DNA of 64,000 bases from Marivita sp030148515. GTDB lineage: Bacteria > Pseudomonadota > Alphaproteobacteria > Rhodobacterales > Rhodobacteraceae. The notes below the pieces were generated by a model. The model saw only the letters and a program-made list of their open reading frames with translations. It made no database searches and was not told where the DNA came from. The position numbers and the translations under genes are program-made. The stretch covers positions 496,001 to 560,000 of the forward strand of contig NZ_CP180351.1 of assembly GCF_048006345.1 (NCBI RefSeq), given 5' to 3'. Positions 25,956 to 34,008 of the stretch are shown here, in pieces. Numbering within the stretch: position 1 is the stretch's first letter; each line of letters opens with the position of its first letter.

Positions 25956-26028
25956 ATTTTCCCACCAAGAGCCAGTATTTGCGAATGACTCGGCGCTTCG
26001 GCGAACCCACTTGAAAGTAACATTGCCA

Positions 26029-26639
26029 ATGTCTGATGCTAACGAATCCGCGCGGTCTCGCCGGAAGATATCCCATCATGGGCACCGAATCCGCCACGCG
26101 CGCCTGATGAAGGGCTATACGCTGCGGCAGCTGGCGGATTTGGTGGAATGCTCCGAAAGTATGATCTCCAAACTCGAGAACAGCCGCCTGTCGCCGTCAT
26201 TGGCCATGTTGCACAGGTTGGCCGATGCACTCGAGACAACCGTGCCGGACCTGCTGATCCTCGACGAGGAAGACACTGACGCCGATCCGGTGACCGTGTT
26301 CCCGCCCGAGCGGTTCACAAAGCTGCCCAACCAAGCCGAAGAGGACGAAAGCCGGGTGGTCTGGTTCGACAAATCCTGCCATTTGACAGGTCGGGCCTTT
26401 TGCAAGTCAATTTTTTGCACTTGGCGACGGGTGCGGAACAGCCGCGGTTTCTCCGGCACGAAGGCGAGGAATTCATCTTCGTTCTCGACGGCACGCTCGA
26501 TGTGATCGTGCAGGACACTATCTACCCAGTGGCGGCAGGGGGCATGATCTTTTTCCGGTCCACACTGGATCACCGCTATGCCAATTCCGGCGACGAAATG
26601 GTCCGCGCGCTCTGGGTGAACACGCCCCCGACGATGTAG
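26029..26639 (+). pseudogene. XRE-cupin transcriptional regulator, frameshifted
   Basis: The N-terminal part has a helix-turn-helix of the XRE type (GYTLRQLADLVECSESMISK, then LENSRLSPSLAMLHRLADAL). The C-terminal part, in another frame from about 26390, is a cupin domain (HLATGAEQPRFLRHEGEEF, then IFVLDGTLDVIVQD). Adding one T to the TTTT run at 26398-26401 joins them into 203 residues, the normal length of this family. Such regulators bind a small ligand in the cupin and control nearby catabolic genes. It converges on the molybdenum hydroxylase gene with a 3-bp gap and probably controls the operon starting at 40185. The frameshift may be real or a single-base error. Confidence 0.85.
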
Positions 26640-26642
26640 ATT

Positions 26643-28916
26643 TCAACCCTTCGCGCTCTGGATCACGCGCCAGAGTGTTTCGGGCGTGGTGGGCATGTCG
26701 ACATGGTCGATGCCGAGTGGTGCAAGCGCATCCGCAACAGCCGAGGCCATGACGGACAGCGCGCCAACTGTTCCTGCTTCTCCGACGCCCTTGCTCCCGA
26801 TCGCGTTCTTTGTCGTGGGGTTTCCCGAAAAAACGATGTTGATGAAAGGCAAATTGTCCGCGCGCGGCATCGCGTAATCCATGAATGAGCCGGTCAGCGG
26901 TTGGCCCGTTTCTGGATCATGCTCGATCGCTTCCATCACCGCTTGCCCAAAACCCTGTGCGACGCCGCCCATGATCTGTCCTCGGGCGAGCCTCGGATTG
27001 ACGACAGTCCCGATATCCTCGACCGCAATATACCGACAGAGGGTGAGACGGCCGGTCTCGGGGTCGATCTCCACCTCGGCAACGTGGCAGCCATTCGGAT
27101 AGCTCGGCCCTTCGGTCGCCTCGAAACGTCTGGTTTCCAGTGTCAGTCCCGTTTCATCGAGCAGGGTTTGCAGCGTCATGCGTTTGTTGGTGCCCAACAC
27201 CAAGAACGTGCCGTCTGCGAAGTCGAGCGTGTCCGGCATGCAGTCAAGCAGACGCGCGGCATGGGGGCGAAGTTCGTCCAGCGCATCGGCGCAGGCACCG
27301 CGTAGCGCACTGCCTGCTGCCCCGACCGACCGCGAGCCAAAAGTCCCGACACCATTTTCCACGGCATCCGTGTCACCGGATACCAGCGTGAAACGGTCGG
27401 CTGGCAGGCCAAGCGCTTCGGCCGCGATCTGAGCGAACGTTGTCGCATGCCCTTGACCGGCATCGCCCGTGCCAAGATGCAGTACTCCACCTTCAGCCGA
27501 CAGACGCAGGCCGGCAAATTCAGGCATCGGCTTGCCTGGCGGTCCACCTGCAATTTCGATGCAGCAGGCAATCCCGAGCCCGCGCAACTGTCCGCGTTGC
27601 TGTGCGTCGTTCTGTCGGGCGGGAAAACCTGAGACGTCAGCGGTGGAAAGAGCCTCGTTCAGCCGGGCTGGGAAATCGCCGCAATCATAGACATGACCCA
27701 AGGGTGTCCGGTGCGGAAGGTCTTTTGGCCGGATCATGTTGCGTAGCCGCAGGTCAATGCGATCCATGCCGGTTTGGCGCGCGGTCAAGTCGATCATCCG
27801 CTCGATGATCAATGCCGCCTCCGGGCGCCCGGCGCCACGATAGGCGGCCTGTGTCTGGGTGTTCAGGTGCAGCCCCTCGACCACTGCGTGGATCGCGGGT
27901 AGACGGTAGACCCCGGCCACCGACGGCAGGTTGTTGAAAATCGGCATGAGGCTGCCGGTCCCTGCAAAGGCACCGACGCCAGCTGTGATCTGAAGTTCGA
28001 GGCCTAGGAATTGCCCACTGTCATCCACGGCAAGCGTCGCGTCCACGATCTGCTCGCGCGCATGCGGGTCTGCGAGGAAGGATTCCGAGCGGGTGGCTGT
28101 CCAACGCACAGGGCGGCCCAAAAGTCGCGCCGCGCAGAGCAGGGGTGCGTATTCCGCAAGCGCGCCGTTGCGCATCCCGAAGGAGCCGCCGCAATGCACC
28201 GGTTCGATCCGCACTGGCGTACCCATCTGCGCAGTGAGTGCTTCGGCCAGCCGGTGCGGGGATTGCGTTCCGCAGGCCAAAGTGAAGCGCATGCCGTCCC
28301 ACTTGGCCAGCGCTGCGCGCGGTTCCATCGGTGCCGCAGTCACCCGGCTGATGGACAGGCGGCGACTGACCCGATGTGCCGCCTTTTCCATCGCCAATCC
28401 GACGGCCTCGGCATCGCCAAGTTGCAAGCGGAAGATGCGGTTTTCCGGTGCCGTGGGCCAGACGGCGGGGCCGGTCGCTGCGCGGCGCAGGTCAGTGACG
28501 AACGGAGCGTCTTCGATTTCGAGGTGCACCATTTCCAACGCATCATGCGCCTGACCTGCTGTTTCAGCCACCAGCGCAAGCACCGGCTGGCCAACATGAT
28601 ATACGGCACCCGATGCAAGGCACGGATAGTCCGGCAGATGCGGCGCACCGTCCAGGCGGTCGGCAGGCAGACGCGGAGCCGCAAAGGCCGCGACACCCGA
28701 CGCTGCCAACGCCTCTGCATCCACAACGGCAAGAACACCCGGCATCGCCGCCGCCTGCGTCCAATCCAATCGCGTGATGCGCCCGGCCACGACCTGGCTG
28801 CGCAGGAACACGAGATGAGCGGCGTCTCGCGGGGCAAGGTCATCGGCAAAGCGTCCTTGCCCGCGCAGTAACGCTTCATCCTCGCGTCGTGGCAGCGAAC
28901 GGCCGATCAGGCTCAT
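26643..28916 (-). CDS. Molybdenum hydroxylase large subunit (xanthine dehydrogenase/CoxL family)
   Basis: The 757-residue protein begins IGRSLPRREDEALLRGQGRF, as in molybdopterin-binding subunits of aldehyde oxidase/xanthine dehydrogenase-type enzymes. It has the GGSFGMRN segment (about 243-250), AAYRGAGRPEA (about 357-367, not the AYRCSFR loop of true CO dehydrogenase), GTGDAGQGHATT and the catalytic glutamate in GVGEAG at about Glu713. Such enzymes hydroxylate N-heterocycles, aldehydes or similar compounds with water as oxygen source. The usual FAD and 2Fe-2S partner subunits are absent from the window. It is the last gene of the twelve-gene operon and overlaps the preceding gene by four bases. 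Confidence 0.9.
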   Translation of the reverse strand: MSLIGRSLPRREDEALLRGQGRFADDLAPRDAAHLVFLRSQVVAGRITRLDWTQAAAMPGVLAVVDAEALAASGVAAFAAPRLPADRLDGAPHLPDYPCLASGAVYHVGQPVLALVAETAGQAHDALEMVHLEIEDAPFVTDLRRAATGPAVWPTAPENRIFRLQLGDAEAVGLAMEKAAHRVSRRLSISRVTAAPMEPRAALAKWDGMRFTLACGTQSPHRLAEALTAQMGTPVRIEPVHCGGSFGMRNGALAEYAPLLCAARLLGRPVRWTATRSESFLADPHAREQIVDATLAVDDSGQFLGLELQITAGVGAFAGTGSLMPIFNNLPSVAGVYRLPAIHAVVEGLHLNTQTQAAYRGAGRPEAALIIERMIDLTARQTGMDRIDLRLRNMIRPKDLPHRTPLGHVYDCGDFPARLNEALSTADVSGFPARQNDAQQRGQLRGLGIACCIEIAGGPPGKPMPEFAGLRLSAEGGVLHLGTGDAGQGHATTFAQIAAEALGLPADRFTLVSGDTDAVENGVGTFGSRSVGAAGSALRGACADALDELRPHAARLLDCMPDTLDFADGTFLVLGTNKRMTLQTLLDETGLTLETRRFEATEGPSYPNGCHVAEVEIDPETGRLTLCRYIAVEDIGTVVNPRLARGQIMGGVAQGFGQAVMEAIEHDPETGQPLTGSFMDYAMPRADNLPFINIVFSGNPTTKNAIGSKGVGEAGTVGALSVMASAVADALAPLGIDHVDMPTTPETLWRVIQSAKG

Positions 28917-29626
28917 TCGGCTGCGTTCTGCATCCCGGGCAGAGTGCCCAGATGGTCGGCAACCTCGTCCACCGCCATGACGTCGGCATATTTGTGATGC
29001 AGGTCAAAGAGGTTCATTTTGTGCACCAGTTCATGCCGATCGTAAGTGCACTCCTCGACCAGGCTCACATGCAATCCATTGGAATAGGCGTCGACGCAGG
29101 AGGCGCGTACACAGCCCGACGTGCTTTCGCCGCAGACGATCACGCTCTGCACCCCGAGAATATTAAGATGTGAGATCAGAGGCGTGCCTGCGAAGATACT
29201 GGCGCGCTGCTTGGGGATCAGGATGTCTCCTGGTTGGGGCGCAAAGTCGGGCCAGATTTCGAAATCCGCCGGATCTCGCTTCACGCCTTTGCGGTGGGTG
29301 GCGCCGACGCGCTTGGGTGCCGCTTGTGGGCGGGTATCGCCGAAACAGTAGAAAATGGGGATCGCGGCAGAGCGTGCGGCAGCGATCAGGCGCTTGGTCG
29401 GTTTTATGGCGTTGTGGGCGTAGACCCCGCAGCTTGATGGGTAATCGTCCTGCAACTCCAGCGGTGACTTAGCGCCGCCGCGATACGCCATGTTGTAGAG
29501 GTCGATCAGAAGCAGGGCGGGGTTCGGACCGACAAAGGTCTCGCGCCGGTAGGGTTCATAAATCTTGATCAGATCATCAGGAACGACGTCTTTCCAGCAA
29601 TGGTCTTCAAAACAGTCGGGGGTCAT
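28913..29626 (-). CDS. Isochorismatase-fold cysteine hydrolase (paralogue 1)
   Basis: The 237-residue protein has the triad of this family: Asp42 (PALLLIDLYN), Lys139 (IPKQRASIFAGTPL) and Cys172 (CGESTSGCVRAS). Related enzymes include N-carbamoylsarcosine amidase and maleamate amidase, which cleave C-N bonds; isochorismatase itself lacks this use. It differs from paralogues 2 and 3 around residues 50-130, where the substrate pocket should lie. The ATG overlaps nothing upstream (13-bp gap), and the stop overlaps the molybdenum hydroxylase start by four bases. Substrate unknown. Confidence 0.88.
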   Translation of the reverse strand: MTPDCFEDHCWKDVVPDDLIKIYEPYRRETFVGPNPALLLIDLYNMAYRGGAKSPLELQDDYPSSCGVYAHNAIKPTKRLIAAARSAAIPIFYCFGDTRPQAAPKRVGATHRKGVKRDPADFEIWPDFAPQPGDILIPKQRASIFAGTPLISHLNILGVQSVIVCGESTSGCVRASCVDAYSNGLHVSLVEECTYDRHELVHKMNLFDLHHKYADVMAVDEVADHLGTLPGMQNAAE

Positions 29627-29639
29627 GGTCGTCTCCTGT

Positions 29640-30140
29640 TCATTGAATGAGGTTGAGAAGCGCCTGCGCCCCGAGACCGGCAGCGACAGGCAGGATCAGG
29701 CTTGAGACAAGGCGCAGAGCGACGAAGCGCCAGCCCATGAGCGGCGCCTCGTAGGCCAGCACACGGTGCAGCGCGAAAACCGACCAGCCGGTGATGAGCG
29801 CCACGATCTGCGGCACCCCTGCGCCGCCCTGAAGTACGACCAGTGCCAGCGGGAAGGAGGTCATCGGGCCGCCGGGCATCAACCCGCCAATCACCGAGGC
29901 GAGGATGATGCCGCTCAACCCTGATTGCGGGCCGATGACAGGCACGAGGGCCGCAACCGGCAACACCTGCATCAGAAATGAGGCCGCCAGCAGCGCCAGC
30001 GGCAAGCGGATCATCAGCGCACGGCCTGTGTCAAAGGCGGTCCGCCCCGCTTCGGCGAGGCCATATGCGCCTTCACGCCTCCATACCGGGACGGCAAGGG
30101 CACCGACTATGGCCCAGATGACGATGGCCGCGGCGATCAT
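29640..30140 (-). CDS. Small membrane protein, permease half (second of a pair)
   Basis: The 166-residue protein has about four to five membrane segments. A central GGLMPGGPMTSFPLALV motif is shared with the upstream gene product. It starts inside the stop of that gene (four-base overlap). The pair resembles the two halves of permeases of the DUF318/YraQ type in layout, but the motif is not the cysteine motif of that family, so the assignment is tentative. It may export or import the small compound handled by this operon. Confidence 0.6.
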   Translation of the reverse strand: MIAAAIVIWAIVGALAVPVWRREGAYGLAEAGRTAFDTGRALMIRLPLALLAASFLMQVLPVAALVPVIGPQSGLSGIILASVIGGLMPGGPMTSFPLALVVLQGGAGVPQIVALITGWSVFALHRVLAYEAPLMGWRFVALRLVSSLILPVAAGLGAQALLNLIQ

Positions 30141-30670
30141 TCTGCGGGGGCCTTATTCATCGCAAGCAAAGGCGAGCGGACAAGAAAGCGCGCGATCAAC
30201 CCGGCGAGGATTGGCAGCGGCAGGGATACGAGCACGCGGATCAGCGTGAATTCGACTCCCATGAAAGGCAGTTCCCAGACGATCAAGCGGTTGAGACCGA
30301 TCAGCGCCCACGCGGTCAGGTAGGCAATCAACGCCCCGGCATCAGCACCCGCCACCCAGAGTGCATGCACAATGGGGAACGAGGTAAACGGTCCGCCCGG
30401 TGTGATCGCCCCGGCTGCGGAGGCAAGGACAAGACCCCGCAAGCCCGATTCCGATCCGAGGAGCGCGGCCACTTTTTCACGGCTGACCAGCCGCGCGATC
30501 AGCCCGCCCATCAGCAGCCCTGCTGCAAGCTGCGGCAGCACCATGAGCAAAAGGCCCGCCGCTTCGGTCATCCCGGCGAACACGAGGGACCAGCCCCCCT
30601 GATACCAGCAGGTCAACCCACCCGCGCAGGCGAGGCCGAGGAACACGAGATCAGAAGTCTTGAGGCGCAA
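30137..30670 (-). CDS. Small membrane protein, permease half (first of a pair)
   Basis: The 177-residue protein has about five membrane segments and a central AITPGGPFTSFPIVHAL motif in the same relative place as in the downstream protein. The pattern LIGLNRLIVWELPFMGVEF matches SVFALHRVLAYEAPLMGWRF of the partner, showing that the two are paralogues. They probably form a heterodimer. The family was not recognised with certainty. Confidence 0.6.
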   Translation of the reverse strand: MRLKTSDLVFLGLACAGGLTCWYQGGWSLVFAGMTEAAGLLLMVLPQLAAGLLMGGLIARLVSREKVAALLGSESGLRGLVLASAAGAITPGGPFTSFPIVHALWVAGADAGALIAYLTAWALIGLNRLIVWELPFMGVEFTLIRVLVSLPLPILAGLIARFLVRSPLLAMNKAPAE

Positions 30671-30718
30671 GTCTAGGCTCCCTTGGTGGACGGGGCGCGG
30701 GTATCGCGCCCCGATGGC

Positions 30719-31483
30719 TCATTCCGCGGCCGTGGCCATCCCGGCACCGGAGGGCAGGTCGAACATGCCTTGAGAAAGTGTGTTGAGATGGTCGATCACA
30801 TCCGTGCTCGGCAGGACATTGGCATATTTCGCGTGCATGTCGCAGAGGTTGATCGCATGGCTCGCCTGGCTCCGGTCGAAACAGCCATCCTCCACCACCG
30901 TCACCCGGAAATTGAGCGAGAAGGCATCCAGAACAGTCGCCCTTACACAGCCCGAGGTGGTTGTGCCGGTGACGATCACGCTGTCGCAACCCAGCAATTG
31001 GAGGTAGCTGTGCAGCGGCGTGCCGGCGAAACCCGAAGGCTTTTGTTTGCGCACCACGAGGTCGCGCGGGCCGGGAGCGATGGCGTCCACGATCTCGTTC
31101 CCGTCACGCCCGTCTGTGGTCAGGATCGGCGCGCGCGCCTCTTCCTTGCGGCGGCTGTTCTTCCAGCTCCAAGACCCGCTGTCCCAATTGTCGGCGCGGC
31201 GGGTGCCGGTGGTATAGATCACCGGGATGCCTTTGCCCCGGCAAGTGTCGATGAGCTTTTCAAGCACCGGCATGGCCTCCCAGGCGTCTTCACCGCAGGA
31301 GGTGCGCCACTTCGTGATCGACTCGAGAATCGGCTTCGGTTCCTCGTCGCAGAAGGCATAGTTCACGTCGATGATGAGCAGGGCAGGCCGATTGCCCCAA
31401 TCGGCCATTGCTCCGAAGCCGGAAGCAGCGAATACCGCCTTGTCGCGTTCGGTCAGGTAGGTGTCCCAGATGCGTTCAGTCAT
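30719..31483 (-). CDS. Isochorismatase-fold cysteine hydrolase (paralogue 2)
   Basis: The 254-residue protein has Asp39 (PALLIIDVNYAF), Lys146 (VRKQKPSGFAGTPLH) and Cys179 (TGTTTSGCVRAT). It is longer than paralogue 1 by a charged insertion at about residues 97-118 (NWDSGSWSWKNSRRKEEAR). The ATG at 31483 has AAAGGAGAAAG just upstream. It is closest to paralogue 3 in layout (a W-x-x-Y-L-x-E-R-D start shared by both). The probable role is amide or ureide hydrolysis in the pathway served by the operon. Confidence 0.88.
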   Translation of the reverse strand: MTERIWDTYLTERDKAVFAASGFGAMADWGNRPALLIIDVNYAFCDEEPKPILESITKWRTSCGEDAWEAMPVLEKLIDTCRGKGIPVIYTTGTRRADNWDSGSWSWKNSRRKEEARAPILTTDGRDGNEIVDAIAPGPRDLVVRKQKPSGFAGTPLHSYLQLLGCDSVIVTGTTTSGCVRATVLDAFSLNFRVTVVEDGCFDRSQASHAINLCDMHAKYANVLPSTDVIDHLNTLSQGMFDLPSGAGMATAAE

Positions 31484-31511
31484 GGTCTTTCTCCTTTGTA
31501 GGTGTTGCGTG

Positions 31512-32735
31512 TCAGTCATATCGGGGAGCGGATGAGCCGCGATGCGCTGCCAGAAACAGCAGCGCCGCCATGGCCACGAGGGCGGCGTTGAGCGCCAGCC
31601 CACCGGACTGGCTGAGGCCGGTCAAGTCCATGATAAAGCCGAAAGAAAGCGGGCCGACGAGATAGCCCATGTCTCCGGCAAAGCGCAGCGCACCCATGGC
31701 GGGGCCGTGATCGGCGGGATCGGTGATCTCGACGGCATAGGCGGCGACGGCTGGTCCAGCGATACCGGTCGCTGCGCCCATGGCCACCATGCCCCACATC
31801 AGCGTCGACATATCTGGTGCGGCCACGACCACGCCCAGGCAGGCGGCCGAGGCCAACAGCGACAGGGTGATCAGCGGAACGCGTGGCGTGCGCTCGATCA
31901 GACGCGCGGCCAGCGGTAGCACGGCGAATGTTCCCAGTGCCGAGAGGGTTAGCGCGAGACCGATATCCTCGGGTCCGGAGTTGAATTGTTCCACCGCCAT
32001 CAGCGGCAGGATTTGCCAATGTCCGACAGTGCGGGTGAGGAAGGTGGTGAAATTCACCGCCAGCACTGCAACAAAGGGAGCCGAGCGCAGCAGCGAGGCA
32101 ACAGGCCCGTGGCCCCGGCGATTGGCGTCGCCATGAGGCTCCGACATCATGACGGCCGCGGCCAGCGCGGTGGCAAAGCCGATCGCAGCACCGGCCAGGA
32201 ACGGACCCTCGGCGCCCCAGAGCGCGGCGGTCCAGCCACCGAGGCTCGGCCCGATGGCGGCACCCACCAGCATCGCCCCCTGATGCATCGCCATAAGCTT
32301 GCCGCGTGAACTTGCGCTGCTCATGCGGGCGACCGCGATTGTCGCGGCGGTCATATAGAGACCGGAGCCAACGCCCTGCACGGTTCGCCCAGCCAGCACG
32401 GTCGGGTAATCCGTGGCCAGCCCGCCGATCAGCCCGCCCAATCCACAAAGTAGAGGCCCGCCGACCAGTAGCATCCGCAGCCCGTAACGCCCAGCGAGGA
32501 CTCCGGCGGGCAGGTCTGCCGCCAGCCGACCCGCGGCGAAAAGTGTGATCATCAGCCCGATCTGCCAGCTTGGCACGCCGAAGCTCTGCGCGTGGGTCGC
32601 CATGACTGGCGTCAGCATCCCGAACAACGCCATGTGCCCTGCCACGGTGACGAGGATCACCGGAAAGGCCGGCGCCTCGCGCAGGACCTCGGACCAACGC
32701 GGCGGTGCTGGTTTCAGAGGAGAGATCAAGGTCAT
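31512..32735 (-). CDS. MFS transporter (first MFS in stop-to-start order)
   Basis: The 407-residue protein has twelve predicted membrane segments and the MFS loop motif DLPAGVLAGRYGLRMLL (about 67-83). Family members move small molecules or drugs by proton coupling. The ATG at 32735 was chosen because the first membrane segment follows at once; in-frame sequence further upstream overlaps the neighbouring MFS gene. It lies between another MFS gene and isochorismatase paralogue 2. Import or export cannot be decided. Confidence 0.82.
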   Translation of the reverse strand: MTLISPLKPAPPRWSEVLREAPAFPVILVTVAGHMALFGMLTPVMATHAQSFGVPSWQIGLMITLFAAGRLAADLPAGVLAGRYGLRMLLVGGPLLCGLGGLIGGLATDYPTVLAGRTVQGVGSGLYMTAATIAVARMSSASSRGKLMAMHQGAMLVGAAIGPSLGGWTAALWGAEGPFLAGAAIGFATALAAAVMMSEPHGDANRRGHGPVASLLRSAPFVAVLAVNFTTFLTRTVGHWQILPLMAVEQFNSGPEDIGLALTLSALGTFAVLPLAARLIERTPRVPLITLSLLASAACLGVVVAAPDMSTLMWGMVAMGAATGIAGPAVAAYAVEITDPADHGPAMGALRFAGDMGYLVGPLSFGFIMDLTGLSQSGGLALNAALVAMAALLFLAAHRGSSAPRYD

Positions 32736-32760
32736 GACCGACGCCTTGTCGCATACCGCC

Positions 32761-34008
32761 TCACTCTGCTGGCTCCTGGGCCGGTCTGCCTTCGTTGCGG
32801 CGCAGACTGCGTTGGGCGACGACCGTGAAGCCTCCCAACACGGCGACCAACAGCCCACCCGCGCTCCAGAACGCAGCCGTGAGGCCGAACGCGCTGCCGA
32901 CAAGGCCGAAAGTCAACGGACTGACGATCTGCGATACACGGTTCGACAGGAGGCGCAGACCCATCAGCTTGCCGCGCTGGCCGTCGCCTACCGCATCAAC
33001 CATGACCATGATGCTGACAGGCAGGTTGACTCCGACAGCCCCACCCAGCACTGCGGCGAGCATCAGCATCGTAACCGGCGATCCTACCGCGAGAGGTGTG
33101 ACCAGCACGCAGAGCGCCGAGATCAACCCTGCGCCCATCAGGATGGATTCCTGCCGAAAGCGGCGCGTGAGAAGGTTGAGCCCGTAGCGCGAAAGCATGC
33201 CTGCAAGGCCCTTGAGCGATACGGTGACGGCGATCAGCATCGTCGAAAAGCCATTCTCAGCCAAGTAGAGCGGCAAGAAGCTCATATAGAGAGCCTGGAT
33301 GAACATGATGAGGAAGGTCGCCGTGAGCCCGAACTGGACGGGGGGCAGATGTGCAAGGTGCATCCCGCTTCGGTAGCTGCCAGTGATGCCCGACGGGCGG
33401 AATACATCGCGGGTGCGGATCTCGGCCGCTTGTGGATCCGGATGCGGATAACGCCGTGCAACCGCCGTCAGAACCAGCATGAAGACCAGCGTCGCAACGG
33501 TTGAGGTGATGAAGGCGAGTTGGTACCCCTCTGCAGGATCAGCCTGGGTCGAGGCGATGACGCCGCCGATCAGTGGGCCGACCATACTGCCTGCCGACAT
33601 CCACATCGAATACCGCTTGATCGCCTCGTTGCGGCTTTCGCGGCTGCCCTTTGCGACAAGGACTTGGAATGCCGAAGCCATGATAACGATCGCGCCACCC
33701 AGTAGCACTTGCGACAGCGCGAGCAGCCAGAGCCCCGTGGCGAGGACCATGCACACAAGCCCTGCCAGCAAGAGGACCGACCCGGCTTGCAGCATCCGCA
33801 CCGGCCCCAACGTGTCAATTAGCTGCCCCGCCGGCATTGCGATGAAGAGCGGAAAGAGCGCCTTGAGCGTCACCATCGCGCCGATGGCGAAGGTCGATGC
33901 ACCAAGCTCGGCCGCGTAGAGTGCAAAGAATGGCTGGGCGAGGGCAGTGATGGCGAAGAACGCGAAACCGCCAAAGATCCCGAAGAGCGCGAAACGATCA
34001 GTTTGCAT
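32761..34008 (-). CDS. MFS transporter (second MFS in stop-to-start order)
   Basis: The 415-residue protein has twelve membrane segments, with AMPAGQLIDTLGPVRMLQAG (about 58-77) as the MFS loop motif and GQRGKLMGLRLLSNRVSQIV near residue 345. It differs from the neighbouring MFS protein and is not a recent duplicate. The start lies 10 bases inside the end of the ABC ATPase gene, so it is coupled to the transporter operon. Confidence 0.82.
   Translation of the reverse strand: MQTDRFALFGIFGGFAFFAITALAQPFFALYAAELGASTFAIGAMVTLKALFPLFIAMPAGQLIDTLGPVRMLQAGSVLLLAGLVCMVLATGLWLLALSQVLLGGAIVIMASAFQVLVAKGSRESRNEAIKRYSMWMSAGSMVGPLIGGVIASTQADPAEGYQLAFITSTVATLVFMLVLTAVARRYPHPDPQAAEIRTRDVFRPSGITGSYRSGMHLAHLPPVQFGLTATFLIMFIQALYMSFLPLYLAENGFSTMLIAVTVSLKGLAGMLSRYGLNLLTRRFRQESILMGAGLISALCVLVTPLAVGSPVTMLMLAAVLGGAVGVNLPVSIMVMVDAVGDGQRGKLMGLRLLSNRVSQIVSPLTFGLVGSAFGLTAAFWSAGGLLVAVLGGFTVVAQRSLRRNEGRPAQEPAE

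Larger units (their letters stand above)
24927..26028. other. Gene-poor region with degenerate repeat copy A
   Basis: About 1.1 kb without a convincing gene. It holds one copy of a roughly 205-bp degenerate repeat (25405-25610) and the TCAAG-N3-CTTGA palindrome at 25943-25955. A 228-residue open frame on the minus strand (24890-25576) lacks protein-like features. The rest looks like decayed coding sequence, but no family could be recognised. Confidence 0.55.
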
